A stretch of DNA of 64,000 nucleotides from Sporomusa malonica (GCF_900176355.1 NZ_FWXI01000022.1:1-64000), one strand, 5' to 3'; counted from the stretch's first letter, positions 34,637 to 43,205 are shown. Numbers and translations: made by a program. The notes: generated by a model from the letters alone, not told the origin.

Positions 34637-36034
34637 CTACCTCCCTTGTCCAGTCAGACCGCTCTTATACCGAGCGCACCGCTCTACAAACCGTCCGGCT
34701 GCCTGTCTATTACCGGCAAAATGCATATGCAGATAGGATGCCAATACATTGCCAGATACATATCCGCCCTGGTAGATCGCTCCTGTCCGCATTTTCTTAA
34801 AGTCAAATGCCCAGGGAAACTCAGCTTCGACCACATCTGGAATCATCCGTGAAAAATGAAATTCATGCCCATGCAATGTTTCCCCGTCAGCGCACAGGAC
34901 ATTATCTGTTAAGGCTGTTGTCTCCACATAGCCTACTGTTTCAAGTTTGGACTGCATCTGACATACCGCTGGAATAACACCAGCCATATCGTATGCCTGA
35001 CCATCAAAATCTATAATCTGCCTGGCTAGATACATCAGGCCACCGCACTCTGCGTAAACAGGTATTCCGCGCTGCGCTGCGCACAATATATCTTTTCGCA
35101 TCGTAGTATTGGCTGACAATTCCTTAACAAACATCTCGGGGAAACCGCCGCCTAATACGATACCATCCACTGCAGGCAATTGACTGTCTTTAAGTGGACT
35201 AAAAGGAACAAGCTCGGCCCCAAACTCAGCCAAAACCTCAAGGCTTGAAGGATAGTAAAAGGTAAATACATCATCCTGAGCCACGGCGATTCGAGCTTTA
35301 ATCAGCCGACCGCTTTTTTCTATCGGTGGGCGTATAGCAAGCGGCTCAGCCGTTTTAGCCAAAGCCAGTAAATCATCCAAATTCACTTGTTTAGCTACCT
35401 GGCGTCCCATCCCAGCTACAGCAGCTGCAGCATCATGCTCAGTAACCGGTGTCAAGCCAAGGTGACGTTCCGGCATAGTAAGCTCGTTGTTTCGAAAAAC
35501 TGTCCCAATGACAGAAATCCCTAATCGTTCAAGCGCCTCACACACCATCAGGCGGTGGCTCTCAGAACCAAGTCTGTTAATAATGACACCAGCCAGATTG
35601 ACATCTGGGTCATACATTTTAAAACCTAAAGCAATAGCGGCGGCGCTCTCGCCCATTGATTTTGCATCAATCACCAGCACTACCGGCGCTTTTAACATTT
35701 TGGCTATGGCAGCGGTGCTACTAACGCCAGAACGCCCGCCATCATACAACCCCATAACGCCTTCAATAATAGCAATATCATTCCCTGCCGCCGTACTGGT
35801 AAATATGTCAGTCAGCTTTTCCGGCGGCACCAGCCAGGTATCAAGGTTATGGGCACTCTTACCGCTGGCCAGCCGGTGAAAACCGGGATCTATATAGTCT
35901 GGGCCAACTTTATAGGATTGGACTTTCAGGCCACGTTCGGCCAAAGCTGACAGCATGCCAGTTACTATCGTTGTTTTGCCAGCACCACTGCTAACCCCGG
36001 CAATAACCACCCGTGGAATATTCATTTGGCCCAT
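34637..36034 (-). CDS. cbiA: Cobyrinic acid a,c-diamide synthase
   Basis: Amidates the a and c side chains of (cobalt) cobyrinic acid using glutamine and ATP. N-terminal dethiobiotin-synthetase-like domain with VSSGAGKTTIVTG, YKVGPDYIDPGFH and EGVMGLYDG; C-terminal type-1 glutaminase-like domain with GGGFPEMF, the nucleophile in YAECGGLMYL and HGHEFHFS. It has 465 residues. ATG at 36034 is six bases after AGGAGGG. It follows cobO by 11 bases. Confidence 0.96.
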   Translation of the reverse strand: MGQMNIPRVVIAGVSSGAGKTTIVTGMLSALAERGLKVQSYKVGPDYIDPGFHRLASGKSAHNLDTWLVPPEKLTDIFTSTAAGNDIAIIEGVMGLYDGGRSGVSSTAAIAKMLKAPVVLVIDAKSMGESAAAIALGFKMYDPDVNLAGVIINRLGSESHRLMVCEALERLGISVIGTVFRNNELTMPERHLGLTPVTEHDAAAAVAGMGRQVAKQVNLDDLLALAKTAEPLAIRPPIEKSGRLIKARIAVAQDDVFTFYYPSSLEVLAEFGAELVPFSPLKDSQLPAVDGIVLGGGFPEMFVKELSANTTMRKDILCAAQRGIPVYAECGGLMYLARQIIDFDGQAYDMAGVIPAVCQMQSKLETVGYVETTALTDNVLCADGETLHGHEFHFSRMIPDVVEAEFPWAFDFKKMRTGAIYQGGYVSGNVLASYLHMHFAGNRQAAGRFVERCARYKSGLTGQGR

Positions 36035-36045
36035 GCGTATCCCTC

Positions 36046-36627
36046 CTAATATTCGATGCCGCGTCTGGCGTCAATGCCTGAATCAATCGGATGTTTTACC
36101 ACCCGGCACTCACTGGCGTCATCGGCCATTTCAATAATTTCAGGTGGCATGTTGCGCCCAGTTAGCACGATCGACATACCCGGCGTCCGTCCATTTAGTA
36201 AAGCAAGTACCGCCTCAAGTTCTATCAGTTTATGTTTGATGGCATGGCTAATCTCATCTAATACCAATACGTCCACACTTTCGTTCATGAGCTCCTGCGC
36301 GTAAGCGAGTGCCTGTGGCGCAAAATGATTAGCCGGGTTCCGGTTCTCGCGGAAGCACTGACCACACTTGGTGCATAGCGCCTCACCTGATTGTATCTCA
36401 ACCGCGATAGGACAACCAAAACCAAACTGTTTAATACTAAAATAGGGATCAAGATAGCGAGCGCTGTACAATTCCCCAGTATAACCGCCGCCCTTGAGAA
36501 ACTGAACTACTGCTGCCCGTTGTCCGTTGCCAGCCGCCTGAATAGCTACCCCTAACGCTGCGGTTGTCTTGCCTTTACCAGAGCCGGTAAAAATAATAAT
36601 TTTACCGCATAACTGCTTACTAGACAT
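36046..36627 (-). CDS. cobO: Cob(I)yrinic acid a,c-diamide adenosyltransferase (CobA/BtuR type)
   Basis: Adds the 5'-deoxyadenosyl group to the cobalt of corrinoids. P-loop FTGSGKGKTTAALG at the N-terminus, VVQFLKGG, DEISHAIKHKLIE and VLTGRNMPPEIIEMAD are the family's motifs. Between about residues 70 and 95 there is an insert with FGCP and CTKCGQC, giving four cysteines that could bind a metal or cluster; standard BtuR proteins such as the Salmonella enzyme lack it. It has 193 residues and lies between cbiC and cbiA. Confidence 0.93.
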   Translation of the reverse strand: MSSKQLCGKIIIFTGSGKGKTTAALGVAIQAAGNGQRAAVVQFLKGGGYTGELYSARYLDPYFSIKQFGFGCPIAVEIQSGEALCTKCGQCFRENRNPANHFAPQALAYAQELMNESVDVLVLDEISHAIKHKLIELEAVLALLNGRTPGMSIVLTGRNMPPEIIEMADDASECRVVKHPIDSGIDARRGIEY

Positions 36628-36632
36628 AGCGA

Positions 36633-37259
36633 TTAGCGGCCTAGCATGTACATGACTGCGTTAACAGAAGCTGCCGCGATAGGGCTGCCACCCTTATTGC
36701 CCAGCACAGTAATGTACGGAACAGACGAGATAGTGTGCAGCAATTCCTTAGACTCGGCTGCGCCAACAAACCCGACAGGCACGCCAACGATCAGCGCCGG
36801 TTTAATATTATCTTCTTTAATCATTTTCAGGACTTCAAACAAGGCTGTCGGCGCATTGCCAATGGCCACAATTGAACCATTAAGTTTCTCGCCAAACTTA
36901 CGCATCGCCGCCATGGACCGAGTAATACCGGCCGCTTTAGCCTCCTGTGCTACCGTCTCGTCTGCCACCAAGCAATACGTCTGCCCGCCAAATTCAGCTA
37001 ACCGGCGTTTATTAATACCTGTGCGCACCATTTCAACATCACAGAAAATATTGCAGCCTGCTTTTAGAGCAGCTAAACCAGCAGCAATAGCCTCAGGATG
37101 AATTTTTATAATATTGGCATAGTCCGGATCTCCGGCAGCATGGATAATCCGCGAATAAACCTTAATAGCTTGTTCATCTAAATTAAACCCAGCCAGGTAT
37201 GGAGCAATAATCTCCATACTGCGCGTTTCAATAGCCATCGGGTCTTTTATGTATTCCAT
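36633..37259 (-). CDS. cbiC: Cobalt-precorrin-8 methylmutase
   Basis: Moves the methyl group from C11 to C12 to give (cobalt) cobyrinic acid. It has 208 residues with the family's PMAIETRSMEII start, the active-site histidine region VYSRIIHAAGDPDYA, CDVEMVRTGI, AIGNAPTALFEV and VGVPVGFVGAAESKE, and ends with the usual GNKGGSPIAAA. It overlaps the end of cbiJ by 13 bases. Confidence 0.97.
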   Translation of the reverse strand: MEYIKDPMAIETRSMEIIAPYLAGFNLDEQAIKVYSRIIHAAGDPDYANIIKIHPEAIAAGLAALKAGCNIFCDVEMVRTGINKRRLAEFGGQTYCLVADETVAQEAKAAGITRSMAAMRKFGEKLNGSIVAIGNAPTALFEVLKMIKEDNIKPALIVGVPVGFVGAAESKELLHTISSVPYITVLGNKGGSPIAAASVNAVMYMLGR

Positions 37260-38035
37260 TGTTTTACCTCCCCTGATCTAACGGTTAGTATGATATCCAG
37301 TACTTCTTCTTGGTTCTTGCACAAATTTCTATACTCAATTGCAGGCCTGCCAATCATGATAATCGGGAGACCTAGTTCCATCGCCGCCGATATTTTAGTA
37401 TCTGCACCGCCAACTGTACCACTATTTTTGGTTACAACAGCTTCAGTACCATACTCTCTAAACAATGCCACATTCAGTTCGTGGGAAAACGGCCCTTTCA
37501 TTGCAACAATGTCGCCTGGGCTAAACCCCAAATCAATACATTCAGTAACAACCTCAGGCTGAGGCAGCACCCGTGCAATCAGACGACATTCCGTCAATAA
37601 CGGTTCGTTCTTAAATGCCTTGAGAGTCCGGCTTCCAGTAGTCAAAAAGACTACCTTGCCCAGACCAGCGGCAACTTTTGCAGCCTCCGCGGCATCACTG
37701 GTGATATATAACCGTTTATATTCTGGGACAGAAACCTCTGACCGTTCATATCGTATGTATGTAATCTCCATGGCCTCACATGCCGCCATGGCGTTTACTG
37801 AACCATTAACAGCATAGGGATGACTGGCATCAACAACAGCTTTAATTTTTCGGGAGCTTATCAAACTGCTCATGCCTTCTACTGTCAGCTGTCCGGTGTG
37901 AACACTGATACCTGGCATTTCTGCTAGACTTCGGCCATATTCGCTGATTACCGATACCATTACCTGATAACCGGTTTCGGCTAACCGAACCGCCAGTTCC
38001 CGTCCGTCCAGAGTGCCGGCCAGCACTAAAATCAT
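37247..38035 (-). CDS. cbiJ: Cobalt-precorrin-6A reductase
   Basis: NAD(P)H-dependent reductase of the corrin ring. It has 262 residues. Family strings: VLAGTLDGRELA at the N-terminus, VVDASHPYA, FLTTGSRTLKAF, ARVLPQPEVV, GDIVAMKGPFSHELN and VVTKNSGTVGGADTKI. ATG at 38035 overlaps the cbiH stop as ATGA, so translation is coupled. Confidence 0.95.
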   Translation of the reverse strand: MILVLAGTLDGRELAVRLAETGYQVMVSVISEYGRSLAEMPGISVHTGQLTVEGMSSLISSRKIKAVVDASHPYAVNGSVNAMAACEAMEITYIRYERSEVSVPEYKRLYITSDAAEAAKVAAGLGKVVFLTTGSRTLKAFKNEPLLTECRLIARVLPQPEVVTECIDLGFSPGDIVAMKGPFSHELNVALFREYGTEAVVTKNSGTVGGADTKISAAMELGLPIIMIGRPAIEYRNLCKNQEEVLDIILTVRSGEVKQWNT

Positions 38036-38856
38036 AGCCGGTAGCCCCTCGGGGTGACCATTTTACCATCTGCTACATAGGTCTGGCTGTTGCCGATAAG
38101 CACCAGCGAAAACATATCAATATGCTCGTTAGTGAAGTTATCCAGGGTTGATAATGTCATATCTTCTTTGGCCCGTGTGGCATGATGCACAATACCGACA
38201 GGAGTATCAGGCCCACGGTGTTTTAGCGCAACTCTGCGTACTGTTTCAATCTGACTTGTCCGCCGGATACTTTTAGGGTTATAGATAGCAATAACAAAAT
38301 CGCCGGCAGCCGCCATTTCTATTCTTTTTTCAATAACTTCCCATGGAGTTAAAAGATCGCTTAAGCTGATAACGGCAAAGTCATGCATTAATGGCGCTCC
38401 CAAGACGGCAGCGGCGGCACTTACAGCGCTGATTCCTGGAACAACATTGACTTCGGGCTGAACAGTCGCCGGATACTTAGACACAAGCTCAAGCACCAGA
38501 CCGGCCATACCGTATACGCCAGGATCACCACTTGAGATAACGGCAACCTGTTTTCCGCTCATAGCCTGTTCGACAGCTGCCTGACAGCGGTCAATTTCCT
38601 GCATCATGCCAGTGCCAATAGTGTCTTTGCCTGGTAACAAATCTTGTATCAAGTCCAAATAGGTATCATAGCCGACAATTACCTCAGCACATTCAATGGC
38701 TTGCCGGGCCCGGGGGGTCATATCGTTCAGGCTGCCTGGGCCTATTCCCACCACCGATATTTTACCGGCGTGATAGCCACAGTCACTTTGGGATACTTGG
38801 TTTTGGGCAAGATCAGATTGTTGGTTCGTCCTGTCAGAATTGCTGCTGGTTCGCAT
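38032..38856 (-). CDS. cbiH: Cobalt-precorrin-3B C17-methyltransferase
   Basis: SAM-dependent methyltransferase that also drives ring contraction. The tetrapyrrole methylase fold starts at about residue 33 (KISVVGIGPGSL), with SSGDPGVYGMAG and NVVPGISAVSAAAA, then AIYNPKSIRRTSQI. In front is a polar extension of about 31 residues (SNSDRTNQQSDLAQNQ) not usual in the family. ATG at 38856 lies inside cbiG, with TAGGAG ten bases before it, and no other start codon occurs between it and the core motif, so the 115-base overlap with cbiG looks real. Confidence 0.92.
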   Translation of the reverse strand: MRTSSNSDRTNQQSDLAQNQVSQSDCGYHAGKISVVGIGPGSLNDMTPRARQAIECAEVIVGYDTYLDLIQDLLPGKDTIGTGMMQEIDRCQAAVEQAMSGKQVAVISSGDPGVYGMAGLVLELVSKYPATVQPEVNVVPGISAVSAAAAVLGAPLMHDFAVISLSDLLTPWEVIEKRIEMAAAGDFVIAIYNPKSIRRTSQIETVRRVALKHRGPDTPVGIVHHATRAKEDMTLSTLDNFTNEHIDMFSLVLIGNSQTYVADGKMVTPRGYRL

Positions 38857-39815
38857 ACATTTCCCACTCCTATCTTTTCATTAACAAAATCAGATAACGC
38901 TAGTTCATTTTGTTCAATACATCGTGAAAGCTGTTCATTGGTAAAAAACTCAAGAGGCACATCCAGCTGCTGAGCAGCAGCCAGCAGGCCGATTTCGTCT
39001 TCTTTAACAACAGTACTCCCAATTACGGCAACACTTTTAAAACTGCGCCCAACCGCTCGACAAGCCTGGCTGATGGCTGCTAAAATTTCGGCACTGGTAG
39101 TACCGCGGCGGCAGCCAAGACCAATGGCCAAACTGCCAGGGCGCAAATATAAATGTGGTTTAGGCAAATCGAGTTCCCTGTCGGTAATTATCACTGCGGC
39201 ATCATACTTATCCATATGGGTAAGTTCACTGATATCAGCCAGTACAACTCCCTGGTTTGCTGCCAAGCACACATACTGCTCATATCCAGCCAACGCCCCA
39301 TCGATGAAAAACGCTACTCTGTCGCCATTAACGATCGCCGAGTTGATTATCTTCAAAGAACCAAATGGTTCAATGGCTAGGTTAAGCTTGACTGCCAGCA
39401 CATCAGCAGCTGGCAGATTTGCAACATCAGTAGCTGTGGTGATGACCGCCGCAGCCCCGGCAGCACTACTCACAATGCGTGTCAAGTCATTGGCACCGCC
39501 AATATGCCCTGACAATAGGCTAATAGCAAAATGTCCGCCATCATCCATAACCACCACAGCCGGGTCAAATCGTTTATCCTTAACAAACGGGGCAATAACT
39601 CTTACAACAATGCCTGTCGCCATAATGAAAACCAAACCGTCGTAAAGGGAAAATATTTCACGCACCAAATCACCTAAGCAACTATAAGTGTGAGATGATT
39701 TTATTGGATTGCGTCCAGTCTTGGCATATATATCAACATTAGACCCCACGAGCGGCGCTATGCGCCCGGCTAATTCTGCCCCTTTATTCGTCACTGCAAT
39801 GATTGCCAGTTTCAC
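38742..39815 (-). CDS. cbiG: Cobalt-precorrin-5A hydrolase
   Basis: Opens the delta-lactone of cobalt-precorrin-5A with loss of acetaldehyde; characteristic of the anaerobic, early-cobalt route. It has 357 residues. N-terminal domain with AIIAVTNKGAELA, FIMATGIVVRVIAP, VVVMDDGGHFAISLLSGHIGGAND; middle part; C-terminal domain with IGLGCRRGTTSAEI, and FFTNEQL. The 3' end overlaps cbiH by 115 bases in another frame. Upstream it is three bases from cbiF. Confidence 0.95.
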   Translation of the reverse strand: MKLAIIAVTNKGAELAGRIAPLVGSNVDIYAKTGRNPIKSSHTYSCLGDLVREIFSLYDGLVFIMATGIVVRVIAPFVKDKRFDPAVVVMDDGGHFAISLLSGHIGGANDLTRIVSSAAGAAAVITTATDVANLPAADVLAVKLNLAIEPFGSLKIINSAIVNGDRVAFFIDGALAGYEQYVCLAANQGVVLADISELTHMDKYDAAVIITDRELDLPKPHLYLRPGSLAIGLGCRRGTTSAEILAAISQACRAVGRSFKSVAVIGSTVVKEDEIGLLAAAQQLDVPLEFFTNEQLSRCIEQNELALSDFVNEKIGVGNVCEPAAILTGRTNNLILPKTKYPKVTVAITPVKYRWWE

Positions 39816-39818
39816 AGC

Positions 39819-40583
39819 CTACTTGGCCTCCTGTGCCTGCCTAAACATATGTCCAAACTCTGGGGCATACAATCGCGACAAGGCATAGTCTGTGCTCAAA
39901 ACTTTTCCAACCACAATCATGGCCGTGCGGTCAATACTATTTTCTCTGGCAATTTGCGCAATGGTAGCTAATGTGCCGCGGAAGATCTTTTGATCAGGCC
40001 AGGAAGCTTTTTGGACAATGGCTACCGGCGTTTCATATGTATACCCGCCGTCCACCAGTTCTTTAACAACATTATCCAGCATATGGACACTCAAAAAGAT
40101 GCACATTGTTGCCTCATGGCTGGCCAGCTTAGCTAGTTTTTCTTTTTCGGGAACAGGAGTGCGGCCTTCCAACCGGGTAATAATTACTGTCTGGGACACG
40201 TCAGGCAGCGTGTATTCCTGCTTTAAAGCAGCCGCTGTAGCTAGGAAAGAACTGACACCCGGGATAACCTCAAAGGTAATATTCTTAATAGCCAATGCAT
40301 CCATTTGTTCTTGGATAGCACCATAAATACTAGGGTCGCCAGTATGCAGCCGTACCACTAACTTGCTTTCCTTAACGCCCTGTTCCATAACAGCAATAAC
40401 TTCATCAAGCGTCATCGAAGCGCTATTAAAGATGGCCGCACCGTTTTTGGCCAGCGAGAGCAGCGCCGGATTTACCAATGAACCGGCATAAATAATAATA
40501 TCAGCCTGCCCTAAGAGACGCTGCCCTTTAACAGTTATGAGTTCAGGGTCACCTGGCCCAGCTCCTACAAAAAATACATTCAT
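39819..40583 (-). CDS. cbiF: Cobalt-precorrin-4 C11-methyltransferase
   Basis: SAM-dependent methyltransferase of the tetrapyrrole methylase fold. It has 254 residues: VFFVGAGPGDPELITVKG at the N-terminus, YAGSLVNPALL, RLHTGDPSIYGAIQEQMDAL, VIPGVSSFLATAAAL and a long C-terminal domain with CIFLSVHM. The GDPS(I/L)YGA form is the CbiF/CobM pattern. It lies 17 bases after cbiT. Confidence 0.96.
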   Translation of the reverse strand: MNVFFVGAGPGDPELITVKGQRLLGQADIIIYAGSLVNPALLSLAKNGAAIFNSASMTLDEVIAVMEQGVKESKLVVRLHTGDPSIYGAIQEQMDALAIKNITFEVIPGVSSFLATAAALKQEYTLPDVSQTVIITRLEGRTPVPEKEKLAKLASHEATMCIFLSVHMLDNVVKELVDGGYTYETPVAIVQKASWPDQKIFRGTLATIAQIARENSIDRTAMIVVGKVLSTDYALSRLYAPEFGHMFRQAQEAK

Positions 40584-40600
40584 TTACTTTGTCTCCCTTC

Positions 40601-41212
40601 TTATAGGCTGTTATTCTCATTAACAGCCTTCCCACTCTCTTTAGTACAAGCAATTATATATATTGGATTAAGTGCTTTAAACATATTGCTGGTGCCCACT
40701 TGCTGAATTCGCGTGACCTGTACACAGCAAGCCTCAACACTGTATTCAGGCCTTTGTCGCATAATATTTAGTGTAGTAGACAACGTTTCTACAGTAACAG
40801 CAGTTACAATAAGCCGTCCGCCCAGTTTGAGCAAACGATCGGCGCAAGTCAAAATATCAGGCAGTTTACCACCGCTGCCACCGACTAAAACAACATCAGC
40901 GGCCGGTAGTCCTTCAAGTGCCTCAGGTGCTGCCCCCAGTACAGCCTCAACATTTGCGGCTTTAAATTTGGCAGCATTAGCCTTAATTAGTTCAAAGCCG
41001 TCCGGTTCACGCTCAATAGCAATTACCCTGCCCTGACTGGCTAATAAACCAGCCTCTATTGACAGAGAGCCAGTGCCTGCACCGATATCAATAATAGTAT
41101 CGTCAAAAGCAATTCGGGCCTTAGCCAGCGTTAATACCCTAATTTCTTGTTTAGTCATAGGAATATCGCCTCTAATAAATTGGCTATCAGGAATCCCTAA
41201 CCTATGGTTCAT
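40601..41212 (-). CDS. cbiT: Cobalt-precorrin-6B C15-methyltransferase (decarboxylating)
   Basis: Class I SAM methyltransferase that methylates C15 and decarboxylates the C12 acetate; partner of CbiE. It has 203 residues with PMTKQEIRVLTLAK at the start, the SAM loop DIGAGTGSLSIEA, AIEREPDG and VLVGGSGGKLPD. The ATG at 41212 overlaps the stop of cbiE as ATGA. In many organisms the two are fused as CobL; here they are separate genes. Confidence 0.96.
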   Translation of the reverse strand: MNHRLGIPDSQFIRGDIPMTKQEIRVLTLAKARIAFDDTIIDIGAGTGSLSIEAGLLASQGRVIAIEREPDGFELIKANAAKFKAANVEAVLGAAPEALEGLPAADVVLVGGSGGKLPDILTCADRLLKLGGRLIVTAVTVETLSTTLNIMRQRPEYSVEACCVQVTRIQQVGTSNMFKALNPIYIIACTKESGKAVNENNSL

Positions 41213-41841
41213 GCTTTCACCACCATTACACTATGTTCAAATCCTGGTATTGCCGTCGCCTCAGAAAGCGTCATGGCAGCTACTACCTCATTATCATAGG
41301 ACAAGTTGGCACATAACCAAACACTCGCCGTCTCCGGCCAACCCTGCTGTAACAGGACGCGGGCAATATGGGCGGGATTATGCTGGGTGTCAGTTAAGAT
41401 CCCCAACTTATGGCCTGGCCGGTAACTGAGCACATCGTCAGCCGCCTTCCGGCCATGCATGCTGATTAAAGCCGCGTCCTGCCAGACTTCAGCCAGCCGG
41501 GCAAAAGCCAGCTGAGCCGAACTAATACCTGGGACAACAGTAATGCATTCAGCAGCAAAACGATTTCTAAGCGCAGCCAACATACTATAAAAGCCAGGAT
41601 CACCGGATACCAAAACTACTACATCCTGACCTGCAAGCTGACATTCGATAAAATCAAGCACACTCTTAATATCTTTATCAATAACCTTGGTAATCTGCCC
41701 GGCAGACGCAAATGTATCAAGCGCCCGTTTACTGCCTACTAAAACTCGAGCTCCTGCAATCGTCCGGCTGGCAATTGGTAGTACATAATCAGGCGACCCC
41801 GGGCCAATGCCAACAACAACTATTCGATAGGTACATTCCAT
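41209..41841 (-). CDS. cbiE: Cobalt-precorrin-7 C5-methyltransferase
   Basis: Tetrapyrrole methylase of 210 residues that methylates C5. N-terminal VVVGIGPGSPDYV, RVLVGSKRAL, VVLVSGDPGFYSM, VVPGISSAQLAFA, and SMHGRKA agree with CbiE. ATG at 41841 has GGAGG nine bases before it and lies inside the end of cbiD (22-base overlap). Confidence 0.95.
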   Translation of the reverse strand: MECTYRIVVVGIGPGSPDYVLPIASRTIAGARVLVGSKRALDTFASAGQITKVIDKDIKSVLDFIECQLAGQDVVVLVSGDPGFYSMLAALRNRFAAECITVVPGISSAQLAFARLAEVWQDAALISMHGRKAADDVLSYRPGHKLGILTDTQHNPAHIARVLLQQGWPETASVWLCANLSYDNEVVAAMTLSEATAIPGFEHSVMVVKA

Positions 41842-42929
41842 CCTAAGTGGCCTCCAATTTCTCGGGCTGTCTGATCAAGGCCCAGTATTTCTCCCTTCAA
41901 AGTCACGATCACTGTCCCAACTGTCAAGTCGCCAAACACATAGCGCATAGCCCTAACACTAGCTCGCTCGGCCAGTACTTGATATACTGCTGTCATATTA
42001 TAGCGGGCAATAATTGGCATAGCTGCTTCAGTTGTGGTCGAATCCAATACCTCTTTAATAGCTGCCTGCGGCGCTCCGCTAGCCGCCAGATAGGCAGCCA
42101 ATGTTTCCAGCCGGGCATCAGCCATACGATTATGGGTATGAAATACTCCAGCTGACACTTTGACTATTTTCCCAAGATGGCCAAACAAAAGCACTCGGCG
42201 CATACCATACTTAACAGCATTTTCTAGCATATGGCCGATAAAATTACTGGTCTGAACAACAGTCTCAGCTGGGAGACCATAACGGTTGATCGCAATATCC
42301 TGCCCAATTTTGCCAGGCGCAAATACAATCTCGTCATATCCCAACGCTTGTACGACACTGATTTGCGGCACCAGCGAATTCTTAAACGCTTCTTCTGACA
42401 TCGGTTCAACTATACCTGTCGTACCGATAATTGATAAACCGCCGGCAATACCAAGTATGGGGTTAAGAGTTCGCGCTGCTAACCTTTCTCCGTCAGGAAT
42501 AGAAATAGTAACTATCGCCCCCTTACCTGGTGGCAGACAATCTTCAACCGCCTTAGTTATCATAGTACGCGGCCCAGAATTTACCGCCGGTTCGCCTACC
42601 GGCACAGCCAACCCGGGCTTGGTTACCGTTCCTACCCCTTCACCGGCTTTTATAACAATACCCGGCTCATCGGCTACCCTCACGGCAGCAACTATCTTGA
42701 CGCCATTAGTAATATCCGGGTCATCACCCGCATCTTTAATCACCCAGGCAACACCGCCGTCAGCAACTACATGGCTTTCAGCCACTGGCGCTACCAGGGC
42801 CACGCCCTGTGGGGAAACCACCTCAACGGTAGTAACATGCTGACCTTGCCAGGCCAGCACTGCCGCCTTAGCCGCCGCAGCTGCACAGGTTCCCGTAGTT
42901 ATTCCTTTACGCATCGGCTTATCTGACAA
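41820..42929 (-). CDS. cbiD: Cobalt-precorrin-5B C1-methyltransferase
   Basis: SAM-dependent methyltransferase specific to the anaerobic cobamide route. Motifs: MRKGITTGTCAAAAAKAA near the N-terminus, GGVAWVIKDAGDDPDITNG, GEGVGTVTKPGL, ISIPDGERLAARTLNP, and GTTGIVEPMSEEA. The frame opens at a TTG at 42950, but the ribosome-binding site AAGGGGG lies inside that part; TTG at 42929, eight bases after it, gives 369 residues. It is the first gene of the operon, and its ribosome-binding site is one arm of a riboswitch-linked hairpin. Confidence 0.94.
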   Translation of the reverse strand: MSDKPMRKGITTGTCAAAAAKAAVLAWQGQHVTTVEVVSPQGVALVAPVAESHVVADGGVAWVIKDAGDDPDITNGVKIVAAVRVADEPGIVIKAGEGVGTVTKPGLAVPVGEPAVNSGPRTMITKAVEDCLPPGKGAIVTISIPDGERLAARTLNPILGIAGGLSIIGTTGIVEPMSEEAFKNSLVPQISVVQALGYDEIVFAPGKIGQDIAINRYGLPAETVVQTSNFIGHMLENAVKYGMRRVLLFGHLGKIVKVSAGVFHTHNRMADARLETLAAYLAASGAPQAAIKEVLDSTTTEAAMPIIARYNMTAVYQVLAERASVRAMRYVFGDLTVGTVIVTLKGEILGLDQTAREIGGHLGWNVPIE

Positions 42930-42937
42930 TAGAAAAA

Positions 42938-42955
42938 CCCCCTTGTGCAAGGGGG
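42938..42955 (-). promoter_or_regulatory. Riboswitch expression hairpin covering the cbiD ribosome-binding site
   Basis: Perfect stem CCCCCTT-GCAC-AAGGGGG on the minus strand. Its second arm is the cbiD ribosome-binding site and is followed by TTTTT, so it can both hide the site and look like an intrinsic terminator. It lies about 85 bases after the cobalamin aptamer. Confidence 0.8.
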
Positions 42956-43039
42956 TATAATAACAAACAATAAGAACAGATTTGCCTGATTATTGTACCC
43001 ACACCTGCCTATCTTCCGTAGGTCAAAACGGTATGTGTT

Positions 43040-43200
43040 AGAACAGGCAGGTCTCCTGACTCTGGTTCATCGCGCACCTAAGCCTTCCCAGTTTCCCAGT
43101 GGCATACATTAAGCGGCATCCCCATTACAGTGGCGGGACCGTGCCGGTGTTGCACCGGACTTCCCAATTAAGCGTGAAGCACCCATTCCCTTAAACTTAT
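43040..43200 (-). ncRNA. Cobalamin riboswitch aptamer
   Basis: On the minus strand the sequence shows the conserved cobalamin elements in order: GGGAAGTCCGGTGCAA, then CGGTCCCGCCACTGTAA (core), GATGCCGCTTAATG-type variable arm, CTGGGAAACTGGGAAGG and the closing AGTCAGGAGACCTGCC. This is the B12-box class aptamer and lies in the leader of cbiD. High cobamide should shut down the 17-gene operon. Confidence 0.95.
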
Positions 43201-43205
43201 CAAAT

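Noticed and set aside
39073-39645. Plus-strand open frame of 190 codons inside cbiG
   Set aside because: Antisense shadow of a conserved gene; rich in S, T, A and P as expected from reading such a frame backwards.
42286-42843. Plus-strand open frame of 185 codons inside cbiD
   Set aside because: Antisense shadow of cbiD with no start signal and no recognisable domain.
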